NCBI RefSeq assembly: GCF_014905175.1
Contig: NC_057788.1
Location: 26,878,154-26,942,153, forward strand
Length of the DNA stretch: 64,000 bases
From: Aphidius gifuensis
Taxonomy: Eukaryota; Arthropoda; Insecta; Hymenoptera; Braconidae
Direction: 5' to 3'
In this document: positions 26,401-37,500 of the stretch, piece after piece
Layout: each line of letters starts with the position of its first letter
Position numbering within the stretch: position 1 is the first letter of the stretch
Notes under the pieces: generated by a model
The model's input: the letters and a program-made list of their open reading frames with translations, nothing else
Database searches by the model: none
Told to the model about the DNA's origin: nothing
Position numbers and translations under genes: made by a program

Positions 26401-29400
26401 TCTCTTATAATACGCAAGCGCTTTTACAACCCTCTATGAATCGATGCGTTTAGCTTGAATACAGAATATACTGACGAAATTTATTTATTGTCTTGCGCAC
26501 TTAAAAATAAACAGGGATGAATCAACCATCAAAACTACCCTTATCATTATTTTTAAATTAAAATAAACAATATAAATCGAAACAGCCAAAAAGAACGACA
26601 ATTGATTCAATCATCTTTGATTATTTAATTCTTTTTTTCTCATTTTTTAGTATTTCATTTTCTTTTTTGTCTATGATTTTCTATAGTAAATTTTCTTTTG
26701 ATAATATATACTTGGATAGTTGAAAATTGTATTCGTTCCTGATTACGCGTGTTTTATATTCACCACATGGTTACCAAGTAAATGTTTTTTCATTTTTCCT
26801 GACAGTAGTAACTATATCCATGTCTCGATACTTCGTGACACCTGAAATAATCAAAATAATAATAATAAAACTAATATAATCAAAAATTAAAAGCTTATTT
26901 TTTATCATCAGTTAAAGATTTATAAATATTATTGATGTTGATATTTAACATTTGTTGTGATTTAATATTTTGTCATAGATAGAAAAAATTCTCATTCGCG
27001 GCTTAGTTGCCATTTTGATATTAATACCAAGTGTGTGATACTCTTCATTTACGATTTAATAAAAAAAAAACAAAGCAATGTTGTACTGTGTAATATTTCC
27101 ATAGATTGACTTTTTTATTCATCTCTTCAACTCGAACAGTTTCGAAAAATTCGATTTTTTTTTCTCATATAGCTAATGGTAATAACAAGGGACCAAAAAA
27201 AATTAATAATAATAATATTGGAGCTGTGAACAGGTGTCAGAGACCAATACTTAAATTATAATTATAAATTTAGTAAACAGCTAATTTTTTTATATTATTT
27301 TTCCTTGGTAAGTTTAGATGATAAATCTACTAAAAAAAATATTATTTTATTTATTTATTTTTTTTTCTATTTCGTGTTATATAATTTTTCAATAATAATA
27401 GGTGTCTGATCTATAAAGTAGTTGAGATAATAAAAATAGAATGACAACGTGTGTCAAGCATCACTTGACTATAAACTGAATTTTTTAATATTCATCTACT
27501 TTGTATTACTTTTTTTTTACTGACAATTATTGTTTTTTTTTTTCTCATGATATAATTATATTTAAAACTGAATAAGATCAATATATAATTAATTTTTTCA
27601 TGTTTTATATTTTTCAGGCACTCTTATACAAATATTAGATAAACCTCGTGGTGTACGCAGTAGATTGAGTGCAACATTTGGTGGAAAAAGTGGTGATAAA
27701 GAATGTCTTAGACAGTGCTTTTTATTTTCAAATCATTTAATACTTACAACACGTCAATCAGATGATGATGGTCGTCTAAATTTAGTTCCTGGTACTGGAA
27801 AAATTCCATTGTCTGATGCTGTACTTATAGAAGATCCCAGTGAGCAAAGTGCAACAGATGATGATGGTAAATATTTATTTATTTATTTATTTATTTATTT
27901 ATTAATATAATGCCCTTAACATTACATTTTGTGGGCTACATGAGATAAAAACGAAATAATAAAATTATCACAAATTATATCTCATGTAAATTGATACATA
28001 ATTACATAAATTTTTAATGTACATGTAATTAATTATATAATAATAATCTAAGCATTCATATAAAAAAGTAAAAATAATTTCTTACTTCAAAAAACAAATT
28101 AACAATTTAACAATTTTTATTTTTTAGATATTTTTTCTTTCATGATCAAGTAAATAATCTAGATAATTACATTTAAAAGAATCCAATGAATTTAATGACG
28201 TTAATTTAGTTGGAAGATGATTCCAAAGTCTAGCACCAGAAATATATAAGCTATTTTCTAAATTAAAAGAGCAAATTACTTGGTAATCCAGTTCATTCGT
28301 GGCAATTCTTGCCCTTAATGAATGTTGTGAACTTAGCCTGTATTTTATTTTTTCATTCAAAAGCTGATTCTCTGATTTTAAACCCCAATAATGAAGTTGA
28401 AATAATTTATTCTATCTTTTACCTAGACTAACCCTGTCTGCTGATAAATGTTTTTTAAAACAAATCTAACACAAGAATTAAATGCTACTTGAATCTAGAG
28501 CTTGATCAGTAATATCAGTCAAAGCTAACAGATAATCATTTAAAATTAAAGATGACACCATTTTTCTTCTAATGTCCTTTGAAACCAAAAGATCAGAGTT
28601 CATATGCAGCCTATGCAAGGCAGCATACACTTGAGAGCATGTACTAGATACTTGTTTGTTCCATGATAAATTTTCGTCTAGGTGAACACCAAGATACTTG
28701 ACAACATTTTTAAATTGTAAGATAGTATTATTAACAGTGACAACTGGTAATGAACCCTGCTGAAGCTTGCTTAGTTGACTTTTTTTACCAAATATAATTG
28801 ATTGACTTTTATCTGGATTTAGTCTTAACTTTTTATCACTTGCCCAGTTTAAAATAGAATTAATATCTTTATTAATTTTACTGATTGAATTAGGCAAGTC
28901 AATTAAAGATGAATTTACGTAAATGACCAAATCATCAGCAAACAGTAAATGCTTTGTAAATTTTAGCACTGAAGCAATATCATTAATATAGATTGAGTAT
29001 AGTAGTGGACCCAATACTGAACCTTGGGGAACACCTGTTTTTACTGCAAGTGCTGACGATTCTAATCCATCAATAATAGTGACTTGCGTTCTTCCATATA
29101 AATAAGAAGAAAACCAATTAAGAGCGTCATCACGTATCCCATAATGCTCCAATCCGTCTAACAGAAGACTATGATCAACCATGTCAAAGGCCTTGCTGAA
29201 GTCAAAGAAAACAGCTATAGTAAGCTCGTTACAATTCATATTGAATCTAATATCATCCAGAATGTATGTTATTGCTGATAATGTGTTTGAACCTTTTTTA
29301 AAACCTGTTTGATATTTATCAAGTAATCCAGCTTCATGAATATATTTTATTAAATATTATTAAAATTTTTTAATAAAATATGTTCTTTATTAATTTAATT

Positions 29401-32400
29401 AATTAAATACATGTTGTTTTTTTTTTTTTTTGAAAGAATTGTCAGTTTGTTCCATGTCAAGTGGTGTTAGTGAGAGTAGTGGAAGTGGAAGTGGAAGTGG
29501 AGGAATGCCACTTGGAAATCGTGATTTTAAAATTGCACTCGACATGAAATCGGGTGGTCAGCCAATTTCAATTCATCTTGTAGCACCTACCATGCAGGTA
29601 ATTCATAAGTATTAATTATTATTTATAACATTTTTTAAATTTAATAATATAATTTTAGGAAAAAGCAGCATGGATAAGTGACATAAGTCAATGTATGGAC
29701 AATGTACACTTTAATGACTTGTTGCATGGATCATTGTCAGATACAAGTTCTGTTATAATGCCACAATCAATTAGAAATGATCCAAAATTATTTAAAGATG
29801 ATGTTGATATTAGATTTAGTCGTACATTAAATTCTTGTAAACTTCCACAAATACGATATGCAACTCCAGAGAGATTACTTCAACGATTGACAGACTTGAG
29901 GTTTCTAAGTATTGATTTTCTCAATACATTTTTACTAACGTATCGTGTTTTCACCGAGGGAGTTACTGTTCTAGAAGCATTAAAAAAAGTTTTCTATGAT
30001 GCTGATCCACCTGATGGACAAATGCCAATCGAGTAAGTTGTTTTTAAAAAAAAATAAACACTCATATATTTTTTTAGATACTTTGTTGATTATATATCTC
30101 GTTTTTTTTAATAAAATATTTGTAGTTCATTTGATGGATTATCGACATTAGCTTCAGATGGTCAATTGCATCTTGAAGAACGACGAAGAAGCAGTACAAC
30201 ACCCCGAAGAACAAGTGGTGCCAGTTCTGTTTCTGGTATGAAATATTTTTTCAAAAAAATACATATATTATGTTTTTTAATTTTTTTATCAACTACACAA
30301 GAGTTATGACTATGAAATGTTTAGCACTAAAAAATTATTATTGTTTTGGGCAAAGTAAATAAAAATTAAATCCATAAGTAGATGATGATGATGATGATGA
30401 TAATGATTATATTAGATGAATATTGTATGCACCACGTAGGATACGGCTCGGAGGTGAGCGATTGTCGAGAAGCACGGAGTCACAGTTATTTCGAATCAAC
30501 ACTGGCTTCACAGAGTTCAGGCTCAAAAGGCCATTGGCGATCTGGTTATCGCAAAAGTGAGATTTACCAATGAAATTAAATTCAGTACAATTTTTTTATC
30601 TCATCATAATCATCCAGCAAACAATATCATATTAATAAATCATGACATAATAAAATTTATAATCTTGATAGTATTTTTAGACCTGACTAAATTCTTCTAA
30701 ATATGAATGCTGATTGAATTATTTCTTTTTAATTTGCATGAATCATTTGTATGAGCTTGTAATAAGTTTATAATAATTTTCAAAAACTCTAAATGAATAA
30801 TATATTTTGAAAAATAATAAATTATGTTAAATTAATAAATAAAAATTTACAGTGGAAGAAGATCAAGGTTTGGGATTAATATCTGAGGTACCACCTATAA
30901 TAAAACGAAGTCCAACACTGCAATTACCTGGTGCTTCATCTGGCAAACAATCACCAAAAACTAATCGTCGAGTTAGTATAAAGCAAGAAGATTCTGAAGA
31001 AGATGGAAGTCATCTTACAATTCCAAAAGTTATAACTGGTTCATCAAGTTCAGAGACACTAACAGGTATTTATTTAATAATTGTTTATTTAAATAAACTT
31101 GATACAAAAAATATGAGACAAAAATTAATAACAGATATGGCAGCCAACAGTGCACCATCTTCACCGAGTAATTTGAGTTCAGTTACATTAGTTGGATCAA
31201 CTGGATCTGGCTCAGGATCAGATCCAAGCCATCAAGATATTGGCAGTTATTCAAGAACAGTTTCTGAAGAAACTGATACTCCAGTTGCCACTGAATATGG
31301 CTCAAAAGATGGTAAGGTAATTTAAAAATAAATAAAAACTTGTGTTTGCTTATATATTATTTTTTATACAGAAGTACAATTTACATATGACGATCCTTCG
31401 CCATTATCACCATCACACAAAGCAAGTCCAAGTCCAAGTCCAAAAACATTTAGATCACCGAGAGGTAAACGTTTAGATTCAGACAAAGATGACACAGCAT
31501 GGATTGATGATGAGACTGCATCACCAATTGAACCATATTGTGCAAATCATCATCAACAACATTCAGAACTTCATCGTGCATCGATTGCCTCTGCACCAGC
31601 AGCCACATTAAGAAGTGGCTCAATATCAATTGGGGTAAATTGAACAATTCAATATAATAAATAAATATAACAATATTTTTTGTATCTATTTTTGTTCTAT
31701 TGTTGTTTTTTTTTAAGTAAAATGTATTGATCATTTTTTTCTGACCTTGATACTGACCCTTCTATAAATATCTATTCATTTTAAAAGCAACTTTGATAAA
31801 TAAAACTAATTATAAAGTGAAAAAATAATGTTATAATGAAAATTAAATTGTTTTAGAATTATTGGTCTGGTAGACGATCGATTCAGGACAGTGATATGAG
31901 CTCAGGAAGAGCTTCATGTTGTTTTCAATATGACACACCACAAGTATCAAGCAAAGCTGGTGTTGTCATAACAAGTTCACGACAAAGTCACAGAAGGTTT
32001 GTTGGTTTTTAAAATTTTAAAAATAAATAATACATGAATTTTGTTTATTTTTAAAAAATATATTTCATTTCGATTATTTAAATTATCAAGATTTTTAGGA
32101 AAGTATCTGGATTTATTAACAATAAATATATGCCAGCCAGAATAAATCATTTTAATAATTAGGGCTTCATATCATCAAGTGTTACTAAATATTTTTATAA
32201 TTTTTCTATCAGTAAAATTATTATTCAATGTAGAAACTTGATAATAATTATGTTTTTCCTATTATTCAAACTATATTTTATTTTTAGTAATTAGAAAATC
32301 TATTCCTTTATTAAATGTTCACAACGTTTGTTATGTTTTTTTTTTTTTTTTTTTTATTATTTATGTAAACCACTGAATTTTCATTATTCTTATTTTAAAT

Positions 32401-34564
32401 TTTGTTCAATTGTGTTTATCTTTGCTAAACTTTAAATAAGAAAAAAACAAAATATCAATTGTGGGTAATATTTCCTACTTGTGTGAATATATCTTTGTTT
32501 CACATGTGTTAATTGTATTTTATGTGTTATATATGCAATCATCTGTAGCATTGGACCCGCTCAAATATGGTAAGTAAATGCATGAAGACGATGAACACTA
32601 TTGCATGAAATGTTAGCTACTAATTTTGGTATTGCATGACTCTTTCTAATCAATATAAGAAAAAAAAAAAGAATGTTAAAAAATAATCAGCGTCATTAGG
32701 ACATCAAAAATATTAGCACCTCAATTCATCACTAGAAAAAAAAAGTAATTAAAAATCACTCTGCTCACTGGCTGGCAACACATTTTAGTTCATTAAAATA
32801 CTAATTATTAAAAATGATTATTAAATAAATAAATAAATATTTGAATAGTCAATTTAGTCGTAGAATAAGCGCACATAGCTTGGGGCTTATGAATAAAAAT
32901 AGAATAGTCAATAAACACATGCATATATAAAAAAAATAATTTATAAATCAATTTGTAAATAGAAAAGTTTATAAAATGACAAAAAATATATTTATTTATA
33001 TTGAAAATTTATTATAGATACTTAAGTTTGTATTTATTAATTTTATTAATTTTTTTTATTTCTTTATTAGGAGTAGTACATCAACAGCTGCAGCAGCATT
33101 TGCTATAGCAACATCAGCATCAAGCAATCCTCCTGATAAAGCATTAGGTCGTTGTCAAGATGGTAACAATAGAAGTGGCTCTTGTCGTGATCGTAATAGA
33201 CGTAAAGAGCCAGTATCAACAGCAGCAACAATGAGAGTACTCAATGTATTACGTCATTGGGTATCAAAACATGCACAAGATTTTGAACTTAATTTTCAAT
33301 TAAAAAATTTAACAATTGAATTTTTGGATGATATTGTTGGTAGTCCAAATTTATTACCTGCTGAGCACAAAGCAGCAAGTCAATTATTACGATTAATCAG
33401 CAAAGAAGAACCAGAAAATAGTAAAATTGATTTGGATAAACTTCTTGCACCTCCATCGGTAAAGCAATTATTATAATAAATATTATTTAACTTATTTTAT
33501 AACTAATAATTTATTTATTTATTTTTATTTTCATAGGTTCAAAGTAAAGAAAGTATAGAAACACTATCAGCTTTAGAAATTGCTGAACAAATTACATACA
33601 TAGATCATAAAATATTTGTATCAATTGCAAGCGAGTAAGTTGAAGAATATTATTTATCAATAACTGATGTTTAAATTATAAAATATACAATGTAAAATTG
33701 AAATTTACAGAGAATTTCTTGGTCAAGCCTGGATGAAAACTGACAAAGCAACTCGTGCACCTCATATTATTCTTATGACAAAGAGATTCAATGAAGTATC
33801 ACAATTGGTTGTGTCGGAAATTGTTAGAAGATCCAACATGTCATCCAGAGTTGCAGCTATTGAAAAATGGGCTGCTGTTGCTGATATTTGTCGTGTGCTT
33901 CATAATTACAATGGTGTTCTTGAAATATGTGCGGCATTTACAAATTCAAGTGTTTACAGATTAAAAAAAACATGGGAAAAAGTTTCCAAAACGGTATTTA
34001 TTTACTTTGTGCTATATAACTTGTTTTATTATCAAGAAATATTTATTAATTTTACTTGATTTTTTTTTCAGACAAGGCAAACAATTGAACGATTGCAAGG
34101 TGTTGTTTCATCTGATGGACGTTTTCGTAATTTGCGAGATGCTCTTCGTCGTTGTGATCCACCTTGTATACCTTACTTGGGTGTTTATTTAACTGATCTA
34201 TCATTTATCGAAGAAGGTACTCCAAATTTTACAGAAGATGGTCTACTGAATTTTTCCAAAATGAGAATGGTAAATTACAAAATAGAAAATAATAATTTTG
34301 TAATATTATTGAATAATAATTATAATGAATTATTAATTGTTTCAGATTGCACATGTGATTCGTGAAATTCGTCATTTTCAACAGACTCCTTATAAAATTG
34401 AATTAATAACAAAAGTTACAAATTATTTACTAGACACAACATTACTTGTTGAGGAAGATGACTTGTATAGAATGTCATTAGAAATTGAGCCAAGAACATC
34501 AAGGCTCAGTACAACAACATTAATTGGTCTTCCATCTACAACTAGTCCAGGAGTTTTTAAATAA
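11497..34564 (+). CDS. RasGRF: Ras-specific guanine nucleotide-releasing factor (RasGRF1/2 type), complete
   Basis: Exchange factor for Ras (CDC25 domain) and Rac (DH domain). Exons: 11497-11524, 11627-11757, 12323-12439, 22224-22330, 23517-23664, 23865-24199, 24597-24826, 24996-25192, 25915-26040, 26130-26232, 27618-27866, 29437-29597, 29659-30032, 30126-30235, 30416-30556, 30853-31065, 31135-31311, 31372-31634, 31857-31996, 32549-32569, 33071-33458, 33537-33634, 33711-33993, 34072-34269, 34346-34564. All phases agree, giving 1518 residues. Regions: PH about 27-127 (GYLHKRTADSAKWQ), coiled coil 128-177, IQ about 248-275 (VQSFFRGWLCRRRW), DH about 294-480 (LETFLTYPMHQ, VPRYIITLHE), PH about 510-655, REM about 690-765 plus its C-terminal part about 1178-1240, and CDC25 from about 1255 (AIEKWAAVADICR, EEGTPNFTEDGLLNFSKMRM). 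The 770-1120 linker is Ser-rich and low in complexity. In vertebrates the IQ motif binds Ca2+/calmodulin and the enzyme acts at neuronal membranes. Exon 15 could start at 30440 instead of 30416; both keep frame. Confidence 0.95.
12996..13009 (+). promoter_or_regulatory. Nuclear-receptor-type direct repeat (DR2)
   Basis: GGGTCA, two bases, then AGGTCA: two hexamer half sites in the same orientation spaced by 2. It lies in an unusually GC-rich 200-base island of the intron. The half-site consensus is established for nuclear receptors; binding here is inference. Confidence 0.3.
14350..15118. mobile_element. Non-autonomous hAT-type transposon (MITE), 769 bp
   Basis: The element is flanked by a perfect 8-base direct repeat, ATCTATCG, at 14342-14349 and 15119-15126. 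The ends are imperfect inverted repeats: the left starts TAGGATGTTAGATAATACGA and the right, read inward, starts TAGTGATCATAGATATTACG, sharing TAGATAATACGATA with one mismatch. TATCGTA-type subterminal repeats are clustered at both ends. An 8-bp target duplication and TAG-starting termini fit the hAT superfamily. No transposase frame is present inside, so it needed help in trans. Confidence 0.75.
19829..19877 (+). promoter_or_regulatory. TGACCTTGG motif followed by TATAAAAG, intronic island
   Basis: TGACCTTGG (19829-19837, the reverse of an FTZ-F1/ERR-like extended half site) lies 32 bases before a TATA-like TATAAAAG (19870-19877), in a stretch richer in GC than the surrounding intron. It could be an internal promoter or an enhancer; no exon follows that I can support. 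Confidence 0.2.
21107..21420 (-). promoter_or_regulatory. Candidate minus-strand promoter and first exon inside RasGRF intron 3
   Basis: Between 21290 and 21470 the DNA is locally GC-rich (for example CTCCCCGGGACCC, CAAGCGCCGCTG) and holds four TGACG/CGTCA cores at 21315, 21326, 21352 and 21364. About 190 bases further along the minus strand a consensus donor GTGAGT occurs (complement of 21101-21106), so a minus-strand 5' exon could end at 21107. A second minus-strand GTGAGT lies near 20900. Together with the minus-strand exon at 10198-10284 this suggests a transcript running antisense to the RasGRF 5' end. No transcript evidence is available. Confidence 0.3.
22331..23516. other. RasGRF intron 4
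   Basis: A 1.2-kb AT-rich intron. I see poly-A/T runs, short TA repeats and no coding signal. A modest GC rise near 22860-22950 has no recognisable motif. Confidence 0.6.
24200..24596. other. RasGRF intron 6
   Basis: A 397-base intron between the IQ-coding and DH-coding exons; AT-rich, nothing else seen. Confidence 0.6.
25193..25914. other. RasGRF intron 8
   Basis: A 722-base AT-rich intron within the DH domain coding region. Nothing beyond poly-T/A tracts and a normal 3' pyrimidine tract. Confidence 0.6.
26233..27617. other. RasGRF intron 10
   Basis: A 1.4-kb intron between the DH and second PH regions. The stretch 26330-26480 is somewhat richer in GC with CG dinucleotides and could be regulatory; otherwise AT-rich with no coding signal. 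Confidence 0.55.
27876..29350 (-). mobile_element. 5'-truncated LINE (non-LTR retrotransposon) in RasGRF intron 11
   Basis: A minus-strand reverse-transcriptase remnant with a simple-sequence 3' tail of AATA repeats (TTTATTTATT on the + strand at about 27870-27902), beginning next to the RasGRF exon 11 donor. A possible target duplication TAAATATT occurs at 27868-27875 and 29351-29358. It is AT-rich and therefore weak as evidence, but it sits where both ends of the element are expected. Removing the element would leave an intron of about 87 bases, the usual size in this gene. The 5' end stops inside the RT domain, as expected for target-primed insertion. Confidence 0.75.
28124..29350 (-). pseudogene. 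Degenerate LINE reverse transcriptase
   Basis: The minus-strand frame carries RT motifs in order: DFSKAFDMVDH (first catalytic Asp), GVPQGSVLGPLLY, LLFADDLVIYV (the FADD catalytic pair) and RLNPDKSQ. An in-frame extension upstream of the first Met (HEAGLLDKYQTGFKKGSNT) shows that the apparent start is not the true protein start. Downstream, the block RLSSQHSLRARIATN ... GARLWNHLP resembles the C-terminal end of CR1/Jockey-type ORF2 proteins. It lies in the same frame but is separated by several in-frame stops between about 28362 and 28480. The endonuclease domain is absent. The copy is therefore dead. Confidence 0.85.
31066..31134 (+). other. 69-nt in-frame intron of RasGRF (possible retained intron)
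   Basis: GTATTT ... AACAG bounds a 69-base segment. Both the spliced and unspliced forms keep the frame: the segment has no stop codon and would add 23 residues (beginning GIYLIIVYLNK) to the Ser-rich linker. The inserted residues are hydrophobic and unlike the linker, so I favour splicing as the main form. Confidence 0.55.
31997..33070. other. RasGRF introns flanking the microexon
   Basis: Two AT-rich introns (31997-32548 and 32570-33070) around the microexon. A long poly-T run (32337-32356) and T-rich tracts are present; no other coding signal. Confidence 0.55.
32549..32569 (+). CDS. RasGRF: 21-nt microexon of RasGRF
   Basis: A 21-base exon between a CTGTAG acceptor and a perfect GTAAGT donor lies alone in the 1.07-kb intron 31997-33070. 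It enters and leaves in phase 2, so inclusion (SIGPAQIW replacing Arg) or skipping both keep the frame. It falls in the linker just before the Ala-rich AAAAFAIATS segment that precedes the second part of the REM region. In-frame microexons are typical of neuronal alternative splicing in animals; use here is inferred from the signals. Confidence 0.55.
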
Positions 34565-37500
34565 ATAATAAAAAAGAAAAAGTAAGTAGAGTAAGTAATT
34601 TATCATTGAAAATATTTTTAAAAATATTATCTGTCATCTGTCACTAATGACATCAAGGTAATATTATTTGTCATCCTTTTTAATCTATAAAAAAAAGATC
34701 TTTCAAGTAAATTTAACTAAGCTTGTGTTTATTGATCAATTGTATAATCTTGAATATATATATATATAAAAGAAAAATTATTATAATAATTAATAAGACA
34801 CACTCAATAAAATGATATAATTATTTTCAATATAATACATTTAAAAAAAAAAATCATAGTATTCGGATGATCGGCTAATTTCGTTTTGAAAATAAGACAA
34901 AATAAGTGAGACTTAATTTCAATTAATTTCAAATATTATTAAAGCAAAAAAAAACAAGTAAAAAGATTTAAAAAAAAAATGTTTTTCGGGGTTTTATAAA
35001 TTGTTGAAAGTTACAGGTATGATTTTGCCGTTCAACCCCGTCCATATCTGTCCAGTGTTGAGTTAATAAATTACAATCAGCCTGTAACGTACATTTTTTT
35101 ATTTTTTATTATTATTTTTAATCAATTGTCTGTGATTTTCGAACAAAAAAAAATATATATATACCTACCTACATGAAATTGAATTATTAGAAAAAGAAAA
35201 AATGGAAAAAAAAAAAAAAAAGAAAAAATAATTGATTGATGATTATTTTACGTGTTGAATTATTAAAAATATCTAAGCACAAATTGACAAAGAAAATTAA
35301 TATAATATTTAATTAATATAATATTTTGTGTTGTTTTATTGTAATAATTAAAAATCAAATGAAAAAAAATTTTATTACCTTGGCTGTGTAGCTCAAAATA
35401 CAGTATCCAGTAGCTCAATACAGTATCCATCTACTCGAAAGTATTAATTGCACTCAGTTATTGTAACAACTGTAAAAATTTAAAAAAAAAATTATTTTGA
35501 AAAATTAAAAAACAATGGTGGTAAGTGACAATCAGTAGAATAAAAAAAAAAGTCTGTACTCTGTTCTCTGTTGGGGGATGAACGACCAATGATATAATCA
35601 GTAAAAAAATATAATTATATTTCTAAAAAATAATTAATTTCATCAATTATACAAAAATATCACTAAAAGCAATATTATTTTTTGTTTTTTTATTGAAATC
35701 ATATATTATTTTATAATTTAAAAAAATATTTTCAATCAAGTAATATTATAAAAATTCTGACATATCACTTGCTACGGTAAATAAAATTTAAATTATAAAA
35801 ATATATGTATCAAACTGTTATTCAATAAAAAATAAAATTGTTTTCCATACTGGGTAAATTATATTTAAAATGTAACAAAAATGATGAAAAACAAATAATC
35901 AATAATTGGCAAAACTGTAGCAATTAAACTTTTCAAATATATTTATTGTTAGAATAATTATATACAGTTGCCAATCAGTGATATTTGAAAATAACAAAAT
36001 AATAGAGTACTATTAATAAATGGGTTTATTAAAAGTACTATTAATAAATAACATATCATGTTTCACGTGCCAAGATTTATTGAAATATGATTAAATGTAT
36101 TTCCAATAAATGATATTATTATTTGACTATCAATTTAAAATTAAACAAAATATAATTGTACTAATTCCAATTTAATTTATGTATTCCAATTTTAATTTTA
36201 TGTGTCAAAGACATCGGACCAAATATTTGGAAAAAAAAAATAAATGTAAATTGGATTTTCGATTAAACTAAATCAATACGTAACAAATGATCATTGTTGG
36301 ATGCTTAAAATAGTTGCTATTTTTATATTTATTATTTTCACTAATTCATTTAATTAAAATTTCATTTACTATTTGATCATTTATCTTTGACATGAATACT
36401 TTATCGACTTTTTAAATTGTCACTCAGTTATAAATGTAACATTCGAAAAAAAATATTTACGTCATAAAGTAACAAGTAAATCTAAATAAAAAAAAACAAT
36501 ATATATTATAAATTTTGATGGCACAAGTACTTGTTATTATAATACAATATTTATAAAAAAATAGTTGAAAAAAATAAATAAATAATAATGCTGATGATGA
36601 GGCCTACTGATTGAAAGAAAAAAAAATTGAATTATTTTTATTTCTCTACATAATTTGAAAAAGAAAAATAATGATGAATAAATGCCGTACAATGTTGGAA
36701 GATTCATTAAAATTTGATGTTAATAATAGTATTAAAAAAATCCAATACAATGAGTATATTAATTGCGTGATAATAATGAACTGAAATACAAGTTGAGACC
36801 TAGATTTGTACGTCCAACTTAGAGACTTATAACTTCCCTCTCATGTTCTTAATCATCGATATAGGCGTGAATAGGAGAAATCTTGTCCAAATCAATTAAA
36901 ATTATAATGAACAACTTGGCAGTAACACGCCCTGTGCATTTAACAATATACATATATATAATTCATGAGAGAATAAGCACATTTGGGCCACTGTGTTGAA
37001 ATTATTTTGTACTTTATGTACAAAAGTTATAGAGCAATCAAAACTTTTCAATAGTTTATGAGTCTCCAAGGAGAATCAATGCTTTATTTAAATACTAAAA
37101 CAACTTAAAAATAAATATATGTATATTAAAATATCATTATTTAATTATAATACTATATATAATACATATATAAAAAGAAAAAAATTTAAAAAAAGTGAAA
37201 GAGTAAATTAAAAATAATAAATTGTGTAGGGTGTAGGTACTGTTAATGTTTGGGGATGTTTTTTTGTCGATTATAAAAATTGATGTAAATAAATGGTTGT
37301 GTAATATGTACAGTATTGAAAAATGAAAAAAAAAATATAATTTTAATATATGTTTACAATAGTGTATGAAAATAAACAGAAAGATTAATATTCAAAAAAA
37401 AATTATATGAAAAATATATACGTCAACCACAAATCATCGGATGGTTGTGATTAAATAATTATCAGATTGAATTATAATGTTTAGCAGAATGAAAACTTGA

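Noticed and set aside
28124..28360. Separate small gene on the minus strand
   Set aside because: It is the C-terminal end of the LINE protein, in the same frame as the RT part and separated from it by in-frame stops.
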